Below, piece after piece: positions 40,090-51,936 of a DNA stretch of 64,000 nt. Source of the stretch: Ceratodon purpureus (taxonomy: Eukaryota > Streptophyta > Bryopsida > Pseudoditrichales > Ditrichaceae). The translations under genes were made by a program, and so were the position numbers. The notes beneath the pieces are model-generated. The model had not been told where the DNA came from. It saw only the letters and a program-made list of their open reading frames with translations, and searched no databases. How positions within the stretch are numbered: position 1 is the first letter of the stretch; each line of letters starts with the position of its first letter. Location of the stretch: assembly GCA_014871385.1 (NCBI GenBank), contig CM026421.1, positions 13,865,117 to 13,929,116 on the forward strand, given 5' to 3'.

Positions 40090-40400
40090 AATATCCACCA
40101 CCACCACCACAAGTGACAAGTTGCATCCGGACTCCGCAACCGACACCAGCGATCATCGACGATCAGATTCCACCCGACGACGCGGCACCGCGCCGCTGCC
40201 ACCAACCCGAATCCTCCACTCCGCCTCCCCTGGGCCCTCACAGGCTCATCTCCCATCGAAGCACAGTGCACACGCACCTACCTCTCCAGAATCCAGATCT
40301 CCCAGCCACAAGCAAGCGCCACAATTAGCTAGCACCACAAGCCGACACAAAGGTCCAGATTCCTCCCTCGTCCGCGTCCTCATCACATCATGGCACACGA
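40090..40400. other. GC-rich island without a recognised gene
   Basis: A GC- and CpG-rich stretch with a (CCA)n run at its left edge, in otherwise AT-rich DNA. Open frames exist on both strands, but none resembles a known protein. It could be a first exon, a promoter or a transposon fragment. Confidence 0.3.
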
Positions 40401-41289
40401 CTGCAGACTAATCGACTGCACTGAGTCAGCGACCACTCTCCACAATCGAATCATGCACTTAGTAAAACTGTTTGTGCAGTTTACTGTGTGCATTTTTTAT
40501 ATTTTTTTTATACTTTTGGAACAAGAGGGTGATTGTGTGTGCATTTTTCGATTGACGCAAGCTGTGCGATATTCATGAATGTGATACTAGTGTGATACAG
40601 TTATAATATTTATGTAACACTAGAGTTATTTGTAAAGTCCTTGAAAATCTGAGTTTTTGACTTGTAATTTGGAAAGGGCAAGTGGCATGATCTCACATTA
40701 GACCAAGAATAGAACATTGAAGAGATTAAAATTTTTGTTCATAAAAATTTGGGAGAAGAGGGCGGTACCAGCTTTGGTCCATGAAAAAAAGGAGGACAAA
40801 AGACTGGATGCCTTTACAAATAACTCTACTGTGTGGTAAACTTTTGGGTTTGCAGTATGGGGACCCAGTTGATCTGATCCCGGGGAAATCCGACTTTTTC
40901 TAGATGCTACTAGACTGCATGGTGGCTTCGATCGGATGCTAGCTACCGGTTAACGGTGTTGATCGAGTCTAGTGGTTCCATGTCCCCACCTGAATGGTCG
41001 TCCGTGGATTCCTGAACATGGGACTGGTGATGATGGTTTCGAAGTTTTCTCTAAAGGGATGGATTCATGGTCGTGGTTGTTCATTCCTTTGTGTTGATCA
41101 GTTGTGAGAGAGATAGTGATCGAGGAGTGAGAGTTTCTAGAGAGGGAGAGAGGATCGGAGGAGTTGGCCTTCGGGTCGCTCGCATCTAGATTACTCATCC
41201 TCTTACTCTCTGGTGCTCAAGCTTCCCTCGCATCGATCGATTGTGGTTTGTGTGTTTGTGTGTGTGTGTTTGACGAGAGTTGAGTTGGG
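40401..41289. other. upstream region of the AIG2/GGCT-like gene
   Basis: No gene was recognised. A (GT)n-rich stretch at about 41245-41272 directly precedes the start codon and probably lies in the 5' UTR. Confidence 0.4.
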
Positions 41290-42206
41290 ATGGCGTGTCG
41301 GGTGATGATGAGTGCGGGGCCTGGTGTGGCGGCAGGGCCATCCATGGTGCAGCAGCCTGCGTCGGTGAGGTTTTCGACATCTAGTGTGGAATTTGCTGGA
41401 AGTCGGACTGGCGGTGCGATGATGCCGATGCACCTGGTGAATCCACCGTGCTCGCTGGCGTTTGTGTATGGGACACTGAAGCAGGGGTTCTCGAACCACT
41501 GGTTGATTGAGGATGTGGTGGGCGCGGGTCATGCCCAGTTCATTGGCGTTGCCAAGACGAAGCAGATGTATCCACTCGTGTGCGGGCCTTTCCAAGTCCC
41601 GTTTCTGCTCAACATGCCGAATTCCGGTCTCCAAGTGAAGGGCGAGCTCTACGCAGTAAGTACCACTCGCCAACCCTCTCGCGTCGGTTGGCTACGGCAG
41701 CTAGTTCCGTGCGCCCATCCTGAAATGAACCTCACATGTAGCTTGTCTTACGTATGTGTCTTCCCCTGAATTCTCCTGGATTGCTTGTCTAAAGCTTCAA
41801 AGCGTCTGGACAATTTTCATCTGCCAGAACGTTCCTCTGTTGGCCATGGCGTTGATGAAGTGGACCCTTTGTGATGATACCTCAGGTGGATCAATCTGCT
41901 TTGGAGTTGCTGGATGAGCTGGAGGGCGTGACAAAGGGCCATTACGAGCGGCGTCCCGTGGTGCTAACCGGGTTGCAATCTCTGGAGGTCGATTGTGCAC
42001 CGTCATCTGAAATTCTGGCCGAGGCTTACTTCGCTCACCCCACATTGCAGCGGGGCTTATCTAGTGCGCCTCACATTCCTGCGTACACGAAGAAAGAGAC
42101 AGTGAACTATGTTTACAGGAAGGATCGACCGAAGAACCGCACATTCCTGGAGCATGTGAACAACTGGATCAACGCCCAAGGCCCTCTGTCCTACATTCAT
42201 ATTTGA
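41290..42206 (+). CDS. AIG2/gamma-glutamylcyclotransferase-like protein
   Basis: Two exons, 41290-41655 and 41886-42206, joined in phase 0 (donor GCA|GTAAGT, acceptor ACCTCAG), give 228 residues. A 50-residue N-terminal extension precedes the fold's signature FVYGTLKQG (about residues 57-65), the substrate-binding loop of the GGCT/GGACT/AIG2 superfamily. Exon 2 supplies the conserved acidic segment LLDELEGV (about residues 130-137) that carries the catalytic glutamate in family enzymes, followed by a Tyr-Arg pair. The C-terminal half continues as in plant AIG2-like cyclotransferases, with a longer tail. Family enzymes release 5-oxoproline from gamma-glutamyl compounds; the substrate here is unknown. 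The N-terminal extension could be an organelle-targeting peptide (inference). An upstream start is unlikely because the frame closes. Confidence 0.85.
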
Positions 42207-43645
42207 GTGATCATTGCATCAGTTTGTTTCTCAAGCTCTCGCATTCAGAGAACTGAAGCTGCGTCCCTTGTGGAGGCTAAAGACCAAGACTTCAACACCA
42301 GACCGAGCTTGTCGTGACTAGTAGCCGGCTCCATTTATGGCTTCTAGAGTTTCACTTCAATTGCACCAGATTGATCTCCTTACACTTGGATTGAGCAAGT
42401 GCATTAAATCTGGACACTAGATACCCATCTGCTTCAAGTGGTTGGTCTTCGAAAGCATATCTGTTAATGCTCAGTGCATTGCCGAGATGTCGCTTGAACA
42501 GAATCAGTTCTTAACCTCTGGAACTACTCTTCTGGAACACTCCTATCAACGTTAGAGGGCTACCTTTCAACTTCATCGTGACTAAATTACATTCTGAAAG
42601 GAGCTCTACCTGTGTTAAATATTGCAGGGGTGATAATATCATGGTATCGATGTGATTAGTGCGAATTGCCTTGTGCTGGAATGAGGCAGAATAGTGATAC
42701 TTGGTTACGAAACGGTATTTAGATCGAGATAGTTCCGTTGGCAGTAGGATTGTGAAGGGGCTCGTGTTTGGGGTCATTTTCGGAAGGTCGTGGGATAGTG
42801 CAACGTAGCCTGAGCCTTTCTTTAGTTCTCTTGAAGGAAAACTTGTCTCCGTTTGTGATGAGCAGAAAAATGTATATTCCAGTGCCAAATTTGTAATAAG
42901 AGAATGTGATCATTCAAGCTGCGTCTGTATACTTTACTACAAGAGTATCTTTCATGCTGTGAGCATGGTGAAGAATCTGATTTTTTTCTGAAGCATTTGA
43001 TCCAGAAGGTTGCATAATTTGCTTTAATCTTTTACAGATTCTCTAAATTGTACAGTACTAAATTGTCAATGCACTAAATGTCCAGTCGCAATTCTGTACA
43101 AAGTCTTGGATGGTTCTGCAATGGTGGAAGAAATTACATCCTGTTTTCCTGGTCTAACCCACGTCTGGTTTTGTTTCATTCAAGTCGCTTCTCCAAATCT
43201 CCTGCCCCCCCTCGTAACTCTCCAATGGTTTTTGCAGAAATTACTCATGGTATTGTATATGCTGTGAATGTGGTGATTAGAGTTAAAGATGTTGTCATAA
43301 TAACACAACTGGAGGATTAAATGCCTTTAAATTTCACATATCACAAAGGGTCTTCAAGGCTAATTATCAATTACAACAAATCAAGAAGTTGTAATTATGA
43401 CATCTCAAATAAAATTGTAATTGTGCATTTAATTGAAATTATTGAACATAGTACATTACTTCATGGAAATAAAAATAAATATAATAGACTGTAATATATG
43501 ACAGTAGGTAACATTATACACAATCACGCCAAACAAAAATAAATCAAAGAGGACATTCTCTGTTTATTCAGTCTTGAAGACCACTAAACATCAGCCTGAA
43601 TACCTTCATCCAGAACATTCTTTTCTCCAAAACAGAACCAACCTT
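42207..43645. other. intergenic between AIG2-like and dirigent genes
   Basis: It should hold the 3' UTRs of both convergent genes. Small open frames at 42511-42913 and 43078-43320 show no family similarity. Confidence 0.45.
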
Positions 43646-44400
43646 CTAGTATTTGGAAAGGCACACATCCCACAAGTAAACATGTCTAGGCTCAGCTGGA
43701 ACCACTGTTTGTTCCACTCCCTGGCCATAGCCAGAGTATCCCTCAAAATACCCAGTGCCTCCGGGAATGATGCCTCCCGGAATGGTTGTGAAGCTGGAGC
43801 CATTATACTTGGACCCTTCCCCAAAGATGTGTTGTGCCAGGAACTGAACGGGCCCTCCCGCCTTCACGGTAAGGACAGTGGTGCCCGTGATTTTGCCCAG
43901 GAGCTTGCTGTCAGCCGACAATCCTGCCTTGATCATGTTGTCAAAAACAAAAAAGCTCCCCCACCTTCCATCTGAGAAGCTCCCACCCTGATTAGTTCCA
44001 GCAGCGAGCAGGATGGTGTTGTTGGGGCCCCCTCGAATCTCGTGCGTGTAGTATTGTAGGTGCAGGCCACGGCATGATTGAGAGCTTGCTTCAAGACATA
44101 CAAAGAAGCAGCAGCAGCATAGTGATGTGAGGATGAGGAAAACTGTTGGTAATTAGTATGTTAATTCACAATTTGATTTGAGCCTCAAGTGATAGTTATC
44201 ATTGACTTGTGGAAATGTAATCCCTCAAAATTTTCCACAGGTTCAGTTTTAGAGATAGAGCCTACGCTGTTACGATACCCACATCCATGTATATATCATG
44301 CTGATTACATAAAATACTCACCCATAGCCAATGTTTGAAGGCTGTAAGTATAGCAGAGCACGCACAAGGTGTAAAGCAGTACAAGCGCAGATGATGCCAT
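43646..44400 (-). CDS. dirigent-family protein
   Basis: Two exons, 44400-44322 (ends phase 1, donor GTGAGT) and 44142-43646 (acceptor ACCAACAG), give 191 residues, the usual dirigent length. The N-terminus is strongly hydrophobic in two stretches (residues 1-30 and about 28-45), consistent with a secretion signal or signal anchor. The dirigent beta-barrel is seen as YYTHEIRGGPNNT, then GSFFVFDNMIKAGLSADSKL, GKITGTTVLT, a KYNGSSF segment and a GGTGYF turn. Dirigent proteins act in the cell wall, setting the stereochemistry of phenoxy-radical coupling (lignans) or assisting wall polymer deposition. The C-terminus (HVYLWDVCLSKY) departs from the usual ending, so the partner substrate cannot be inferred. 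The gene is convergent with the AIG2-like gene. Its promoter abuts the 12-kb transposon. Confidence 0.82.
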
Positions 44401-44710
44401 TGTTGCAGTACTGAAGCCTGTCAGATACACACAATTTACAAAAGATCAATTGCATCAAACGTTCAAAGTTCAGATCATGTGCATGTGGAGAATCTGGACA
44501 TTTGGGAACATTTTAGATGATCCTGATGAGTGTGGGTCACGAGAAAATCAACGTGAAATTTGCAAAACTTTGTGTAGGCATGTAGGCTATCATACAGTCT
44601 CTGACATACAAAGTGAGCTCTTTGTTGGTTGATGTTCCTAACCTTGAGCTAAACTAGATGTGCTTGTACACTCTGAAAACCAATCTGAATGAGTAGGAGT
44701 GAGGTATCTG

Positions 44711-44718
44711 TATTTATA
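44711..44718 (-). promoter_or_regulatory. TATA box of the dirigent gene
   Basis: On the minus strand this reads TATAAATA, a consensus plant TATA box, 311 bp before the start codon. It implies a leader of about 280 nt. The transposon edge is 135 bp further upstream. Confidence 0.65.
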
Positions 44719-44852
44719 TTCACATGTGATTTGAATTATTGATTGTTCAATGGTGAGTTGATCCATGGAAAAAGATTGGACCCGGAGAGCCGTTAATTTG
44801 ACTTCTACAATGACATGGTATCATGCACAGAGCGTGATGCACAGCTTTAGCG

Positions 44853-45088
44853 GGTCTCTCTATTTCCCCCCATCAAGCGGTGCTGCCGCCCCTCGCGCGG
44901 GCAGGGGCAGCGCCCGATGGGCGGACGCTCGTTCTCCTCGACGCTCGCGTTCCCTGGTTCCCCCGAGGTCCCCCGTCGTCGGGTTCCACGGTCCCCCTCC
45001 CCGCCCCGTGCCCGTGGAGGCCCCCGTCCCCGTTCTCCCCCGCCCCGCCTGGCAAGACCGTGCCCCCCCTTCCCCCCCGCGGGACTTC
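44853..45088 (+). repeat. left terminal inverted repeat, 236 bp
   Basis: Reverse complement of 56575-56810 with about five mismatches and no gaps by eye (about 98%). Very GC-rich, so it is free of stop codons in several frames; those frames are not genes. Confidence 0.92.
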
Positions 45089-46075
45089 TCATCCGTCGTC
45101 GACGCGTCATCCAAGGGGTCGTCTCTCTCGCGCCGGCTTTTGTTCCGCGTCATTATTCTCGCCGCCGCCGGAGAGGGTTGGCGGAACTGCTCCTCCATGG
45201 CGGGTTTGAATCGAGCTTGGAGGTGGATCTGGACAATGGAGTCGACGGTCTTCTTCGAATTTTGTATGATCATCATGCAGTGGAGGCCGGACTCGTAGAG
45301 ATCCGCGCGGTTCAGAAGCGGGTGGACGTTTGCATAGGTGAAACGCTGATGTCGTCGACGGTGGTCATGTTCGAGGGTTGCCACGAACGAGCCGATTCTC
45401 ATGGGCGAGGGCGGTGGAGAATGCGTGGTGCGACCTGCTGCGGATGACATAGAGGACGACCTGAGCTTTTTTCCCGATGATGGTTTGGGTTCTGGCGGGT
45501 TTCATGAATCGACATTGCATGAAGGAGGTGGTGAGAAGGAACTGGCCGGGCGACATGAATGTAGTACTCAACCCCCTCCACATGTTGGTGATCACCTGGG
45601 TTCTAGGGTCGACATCTCTGCAGTCGGAGAGGACTGGACCTGGGAAGGTGATGTCCATGTCGACAAACTTGCAGGACAGGGGAGACAGGACTACTCTCCC
45701 AAGAAACCTGTAGAAGAATCGCTGGATGGTCGGACTGCTAGCATCCGCTGTGTTTGCCAACGACTCTCTTCTGGGAGCGATGTAGGTGAGGGTAGAGGAG
45801 GGTTGCAGGAGGAACGGCAAAATTCGGACTTCCAAGACCTAAGTAAAGGGGATCTGGATCGGGAAGCCCTTGCTGCAAGTTCTGCATGTGAAGAGGACGT
45901 TTTCGGGCGACATCGTCCATCCGGCAGCCATGGAAGACTTGAAGAGATTGACCTAAATGTCTCCACAATTGGAAACGGAGAGCTTGCCGGCACTGATGAG
46001 CGACCTGTCCGGAACAGCGATGGAGATTAACTGCAGCCTTCTGGACACCCCATTGTTGATGATGCTGGGACAGAG
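45089..46075. other. 5' region of transposase gene; possible coding on either strand
   Basis: A plus-strand frame from 45401 (acidic, about 209 codons) runs in phase into the transposase frame, interrupted by TAA at 46028-46030. It may be the true N-terminus. The opposite strand carries a 156-codon frame (45835-45365) with a rather protein-like composition, which could be a captured gene fragment. The choice is unresolved. Confidence 0.35.
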
Positions 46076-46795
46076 ATGGAGGAAGAGAAGGTACCAAGAA
46101 AACGGTGGAGGAAAATGGAGGAGAAGGTGCGGGACTCTGTCCAGAAACCCCCACCAGGGCCATTCAGCCGAGTTGACCTAGTTTGGACCGCTAAGGACAA
46201 TGTGGGCAACGGGAAACGAAGACAAACACAGAAAGCCACAATTCCCTGGGATAGGCTGGACGACTTCTTGGAAGGAGAGATGTCTGGGCGACAACATCCC
46301 TGTACCTTTGTGGAAGTCTCGAAGCAGTGCATGAAGAACGACGTGAGGAAACAGACCCGGGCTGAATCTGCTCTTCAAGAAATCAGGTTTGTTAGTCGAC
46401 CTTCATCATTCCTAGTATTTCATAATTTCAGCATGTTTCCTTCTAGCCCTAATCATTTTTGTTTACTTGCTGTGCTGATCCACAGTTTTCATACTGTCCT
46501 TCTTTCTAATTCGAATTTTGAATTACACTCTATATATAAGTATCACTGTGGCTGCTGTTGGTGTAAATTATTCTCTTCTGTGTCTTGGAAGATTCCTTAC
46601 CTTGCCGATTCCAGTAATCCCAAAATTGAGTTCCGTTGTGACTGAACTGTGCCTGTCCTGAGCAGTTACTGGTGCCAGTACAGACCGGAGGATTTGAGGC
46701 GAAAGTACAACCAGACAGTGCAAAAGGTTTTTGCCCACACCTTGGTGCAGAGGAAGAATTCCACAAACGCAAAAAAAACTCTGAAACGTGCTGAG

Positions 46796-46798
46796 TAG
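46796..46798 (+). other. in-frame TAG in gene A
   Basis: The frame continues directly into a Lys-rich linker after GCT GAG TAG CTG. CAG (Gln) is the simplest ancestor. Confidence 0.8.
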
Positions 46799-47206
46799 CT
46801 GGTCGAAAAGCCAGCTAAGGAGGCTGAAAAAAAAAACAAACCAAAGAAGAAGGCCAAGCAGCAACCCACTATAGATTTGAATGAGGAAGCTGAAGATGAG
46901 GATGAAGAGGAGTTAGCACGGGTTCAAGAAGCACAAGAGCAGCTGATGCAGGCCCAAGCCCTCATTGAGGCAGCTACCAAGCCTACAAGGAAAACCAGGG
47001 TTAGCAAGGTTCAGGGCGGGATGTCCTTGAAACGGGGGTGCCAATGTAACTTTGTAGCCAAGCAGCTTCTTGTCGAACCAACCCTTTGTATAATTCATTT
47101 CCATTGTATGTCGCATACTAACAGGGAGGGGAAACCGTGCCATGGAGCAGAGTTTGGGGGCCAGAGGGCGGGTCTGTCCGGACACCTGTCCGCACAGACC
47201 AAGAAG

Positions 47207-47209
47207 TGA
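47207..47209 (+). other. in-frame TGA in gene A
   Basis: It lies between the Cys/His cluster and the DDE core. The frame continues IADTLRSGKSPAQVM, which reads as normal family sequence. CGA (Arg) is the simplest ancestor. Confidence 0.8.
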
Positions 47210-49053
47210 ATAGCAGACACACTTCGTTCAGGGAAGTCTCCAGCACAGGTAATGGCAGACCACAAGGCCGAAGTGATGAGGTGTGCACAGCTAAACCTTC
47301 CAGCCACGAGGGACACTTTCATTATGCCATCGGATGTCTACAACATTGCGAACAAGTTGGCGAAGGAATTGTGGGAGAAGCATCCTAGCGATGCAATGAG
47401 TGTCAGACTCTGGACGGATGAGAACCCGGACAGCTGGTTCCATTACAGGGAATATGGGACAGTACAGCTGAATGAGCCACCACCTCCCGAAGATGACCCT
47501 TTCTGCTTAGCAATTCAGACTGAGTGGCAGCTCGACATGATGATTAGGCATGGCCATGGGAGGGCCTTATCCATGGACGCCACTTTCTCCACCAATGTCG
47601 CAGGGGTATTACACTTAATCCCATTTTACATTTTCCATTCTTTCAAAATCTTGATTTTTATTTTATCCCCGACTTGAGAATTCTGACTCTGTCCGGAATT
47701 TCCACTGTCTTGGTTTCCTTGCAGTTCCCCCTTTACACAGTCATGGTCTTCGATGAGTGGGAACAAGGCATCCCAGTGGCTTTTGCCATTCAAGGGCGAA
47801 ATCGTGAGGTGGACATCGTGCCATGGATGACCAAGCTACGAGATCGATGTTTGGCCATCAAGCCAGACTGGAGACCAAACGCATTTCTTGTAGATAATGA
47901 TCAGGCGGAACTGAACGCCATTAGGTACGGACACAGTCACCTTCTTAACTGTTGTAATTCAATTCTTTACTGCGTTCTCTCATCCGGACATGGCATGACA
48001 AATTACCCCGGACAGGGCTTTACGGTGACCATTTCATATCCAGATGGACTGATATTTCTGGAACACTGCAGGAAAGTTTGGCCAGAGGCTGAGCCTGTTG
48101 AGGGGCAGAAGAAGCAAGAAGTGGCCATACTATTATGTCTTTGGCATACGAGGAAGGCGTGGCTGGAAAATGCCACTCAGAAAATCAAGGCAAACTACTT
48201 ACGGGCGGAGATTCTCGCAGCCTGTGCAGATCTCATGTACGGCAATGGTATCCTCCAAGGAGATTTGGCTGTCCAGGCTGCAAGGGAGCGCTTCCAATTC
48301 ATCAAAGCTAAGTATCCCCAAGCAAAGGCGTTCTTTGTGTACTTTGAAACACATTGGATCCCAAAAATCGAGATGTGGGTGAAGGGGTTCAGGAACATGC
48401 CCCATGCAAACCAAGACACGAACGCTGCAGTTGAAAGCTACCATGCTAATCTGAAGGCCCTTCTGAGGATGTCCCGTTCGAAGTTCGATGGTAGGAGAGT
48501 AGACTGGCTGATTTATCACTTACTGAAGGATGTGCTTATTCACTATTGGTATGCTGTCCAGCTTAAGCTGTATGGATTCATCAAGAACGGGAGAGCAGAA
48601 GGCATCGTTGCAAGTGCAGTGATTCGAGCCGAAGAAATTCCGGATGAGCATGTCAAGATATGTGAGGAGCAGGATATTGCTTATGTTGCATCCTCGAACC
48701 ACTTTCCTACAATATGGGTAGTGACCAGTCCAAACTCGGACTGGGCCCATTGCAACTGCCCACTTGGTATGCGCGGGAATGTTTGCAAACATGCAATCAA
48801 GGTTTTTAACATGATAAACGTTGGGGTACATCCGGGAGATATTATCAGGTATGCTGGTACACTTAGGGGAACCATTCAGGTGGGGTTCAAGCCAGCTGGA
48901 ATTTCAGAATTAGCCGATGTTGGGGTGGCGGAGGTCATTCCGGACAGAGGAAAACAGCCTGCCAGAGATGATGACCCGGAGACATCAATGCGAGATATCG
49001 ATGCTGTCCTGGCCGTACTCAGGGTAGATGCATGGGACAATCCAGCATTAAGA

Positions 49054-49056
49054 TAG
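49054..49056 (+). other. in-frame TAG near the gene A C-terminus
   Basis: The same frame continues for 71 further codons (NFLAMLNENKGKFASLKV ...) to TAG at 49270-49272, with protein-like composition. CAG is the simplest ancestor. Confidence 0.65.
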
Positions 49057-49272
49057 AACTTTCTGGCAATGCTGAATGAGAACAAGGGCAAGTTTGCGTC
49101 CTTGAAGGTGAAGGCAGCAGCTGGGCTGCTTCATCAACTCTCTCAACCTTCATTTAAGAAGACAGATGGTCCGAAGAACCTTAGGAGGTTCAAGGCATGC
49201 TCTGAGACGGGAGCTAAGAAGTGGGGGGGCAGTCTAGGAAGTGGAATTAGTCTGTTACATTTCAGTACATAG

Positions 49273-50977
49273 AGGTTGTATTAAACCATTTTTTTAATAA
49301 ATATAAATTTTATACGTGTAATGAATGTTTCTCTGCACATCCCTCTGACTGTTTCTCTGGTTTTTTATATCCCTGGTTGCTATATGAGTTTCAGGACATG
49401 CCTGTAAGTTTATTTACTTTACAAAGTCAGACTTTAGTCCTGTCCGGATATACGTGCTCCTATCCGGATGTGTGGTGAGTGGTAGTCTCATCCTACCCCC
49501 ACCCCATAGACCAAGTCCGCTGTATATTCTCTCACGCCACCTTTACCCTTCATTTGTACCTTCTCCCAGTCGTCTATCTTCCTCCTGGGCATTTCATCAT
49601 TATATTTCCTTCTCATAATTTTTGTATGTTCCATTCACTTCCTCAGCCATCCCCTACTAATCCCCTAAGAGCCGAACTCATACAATCTCATGTTGTTATC
49701 TTCTTATTTTTTTCCATATCTGTGATTTTTACTTTTTTTGTTTAAAATTTTGTGAAATTATTTTTTCTACCCCAATCGACCACTCTCTCAATGTTGTCTC
49801 CGATCTTTTACGTACTCAATCTCATACCCCCTATCGTTTAATTTTTTTTTTTTTACTTTTTTCCCACTTATTTATTTTCCCATTCTTACATTCTACCTCC
49901 ACTTCCCCTCAATCGTCTCTCCCTTTCGAACTCATACTCTCCCTAAAATCCCCTTGTACTCCCTTTCACTCCAATGTTTTTTTCAATTTATTAATTTCAT
50001 TTTTAATGTTTCATTCCACTTAATAATTTCGGCTCTCTTTCTTTATACTCTCACTTCCTTCCACTCATCTCTTCCCCCATCCCATACTTAACCTCTTACC
50101 CCCTTTTTTATATTTTATTTTTTTTCTCATCTTTTTTTTTTTTTTTTTAATTTTTTAATTCAATCTTCTTTGTTTCAGCATACTCTCACGTCCTTTCACT
50201 CGTCTCTCCCCCCTCTCATACTGACCCCCTTACTCCCTTGCACCCATTTTTTTTTTTTTTTTTCAACCTTCTCTCTTCCAGCATACTCCCACTTCCTTTC
50301 AGTCGTCTCTGCCCCTTCTCATACGCTTCCCCTTACCTCTTTTCACACTTTTTTTTTTTTTTTTCTGTGGTTTTGTAATTTTTTAAATTTTTTTTTTTTT
50401 TAATTTTCCGTTTAAACCTTCTCCTCCCTTCTTCCTCAATATTCCCCACACCATTTCTGAAATTAATGGTTTTTATTTTTTCCCCTTCGTTTTTTTTCAG
50501 TTAACCTTGCATTTTCTTTCGCCTTTTTCTTTTTCATTTTCTCTCCAGGACAGTGGAGGGGTCTCCCTAAACCCGGACAGGTTGGGCAAGCCTGCTGGCG
50601 AGAACGGAGATCAAACAAAAAAACAACAACATACAAGACACTCAAAACTGCATCACACTTGAGCATGGAGGTCTGGTTCGGATAATAACCGTGTATCACA
50701 ATCGTTCTGTACACTCGGTCTATGTCATTGTCTGCCAAAAATTGTGTCTGCTGAAATTGTTTTAATATCCTAAAGACAGGTAGTCCGGAAAGAAATCCTA
50801 AAAATTAAAAAAAACAAAGGCATGATAGGAGTATTTTTCTGTTCTGTCAACTAGCCACGCCCACTACTACCATAGACAGGGACACTAGACACTCGGTAGG
50901 ATAACAACGGGCTCAGTGGTCTGCCTGTCCGGATCGTCACCTTCCACTGGTGCCTCCAACTTCTCGGCCACAGGGGG
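49273..50977. repeat. pyrimidine-rich spacer between the convergent genes
   Basis: From about 49480 to 50520 the plus strand is mostly C and T, with repeated poly-T runs of 10-18 and recurring CTCCC/CACTTCC-type phrases. No gene was seen. It may hold the 3' ends of both transposon genes. Confidence 0.7.
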
Positions 50978-51933
50978 CTACACGGCCGTCGCGGGGGTTT
51001 CGAAGTCTAGGTCCCAGGGGTCGTCGCCGGAACGTGAGGGGCTGGGATGACGTGGGCTCGGTAAGGCGGGCTCGGTGTGGGCGAGGACTCTGAGCTTGTC
51101 AAGGGTACACAGAATCTGGGAAGGCCTGAACTCATCCAAGTCTTCCAAATCCTCCGTCATGTTCCACACCTGCAGTTTGCCGTGAAGATGATGCACGTTG
51201 TCCCGTTGGAGCTCCGTCGCTGCCTCGAACAGGGCATCTCCACCCGCCCCGTCCGGCCAGGTCTGGTGGCCTCCAAGGAGCCGAAAATGTACCCCAAGTC
51301 TAAGTTCTCCCTGTATAATAGGACTGTCCGGAAAGCATTGGCGACCTTCTCCTTCTCCACACCTGCTCTCTCAACCCACATGTCCCGGAGCAGGTCCGTC
51401 TTCCCCAACGCCAGTGTATCAAGACAGGCACGTACGAAAGTATCTCGCCTCCAGCCGTTGAACTGTGCCACCTGCCCCCCCCGATCCACACAGTCGTCTA
51501 CAACCAACCTAAAAGTCTCGAAGGATTCTCCATCTAAGTCCATTGTTGGGAAGAAAATCTTACCCACTCTGATGAGCTCCTCCATGGCGAGCAAAATCTC
51601 GTCAGACCGCCCCTCCATGAAGTCATCGGTGAGTCCTAGGACTGGACAGAGCATGGATATACGAGCTCCCAACTCGCTCCTCGCAAACAGCTTAAGTGCC
51701 CGTGCCATGTGCGGTGGCTCGTTAACTTCTCCGATCCTCCTCCCCTCCATCTCCATCCACTTCAGAAGTCCTTCAAACTCCTCGTCTGAATGCTCATACG
51801 GCCTCGTGATGCACTTGAGTTGAGGGGCCAAGAAGAAATCCCGGAAGAAGGGCGACCACCACCACTCATCCTCCTCCTCAGCCTTCCTTATCATCTGGTC
51901 ATAACGGGCCATCTCCTCAGCCAGATACGCGTG

Positions 51934-51936
51934 TCA
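51934..51936 (-). other. in-frame TGA in gene B
   Basis: It sits in GAC CGC AAT TGA CAC. The frame runs on into HAYLAEEMARYDQMIRKAEE with the same helical, acidic character. CGA (Arg) is the simplest ancestor. Confidence 0.7.

Larger units (their letters stand above)
46076..49272 (+). pseudogene. MULE-type DDE transposase with SWIM zinc finger (gene A), broken by stops
   Basis: Exons 46076-46386, 46666-47605, 47725-47924 and 48072-49272 join in consistent phase to 884 codons; an N-terminal part from 45401 may belong. In order: a basic N-terminal region; a Lys-rich then acidic linker; a Cys/His cluster (KRGCQCNF ... HFHCMSH) like MULE DNA-binding fingers; the catalytic core with first Asp in LSMDATFSTN, second Asp in FLVDNDQAE, the CLWHTRKAW segment and Glu in NAAVESYHANLK; and a SWIM finger CNCPLGMRGNVCKH near the end. 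The transposase would cut and insert the element in the nucleus. In-frame stops occur at 46796-46798 (TAG), 47207-47209 (TGA) and 49054-49056 (TAG), each with coding sequence continuing in frame after it. The copy is therefore probably inactive unless stops are read through. Confidence 0.85.

Noticed and set aside
41203-41673. 156-codon minus-strand His/Arg/Pro-rich frame
   Set aside because: Antisense to the first exon of the AIG2/GGCT-like gene.
44860-45450. Long Arg/Gly/Pro-rich open frames on both strands of the left TIR (and again at 56391-56862)
   Set aside because: They arise because the GC-rich TIR lacks stop codons in several frames; the same frames repeat in the inverted copy.
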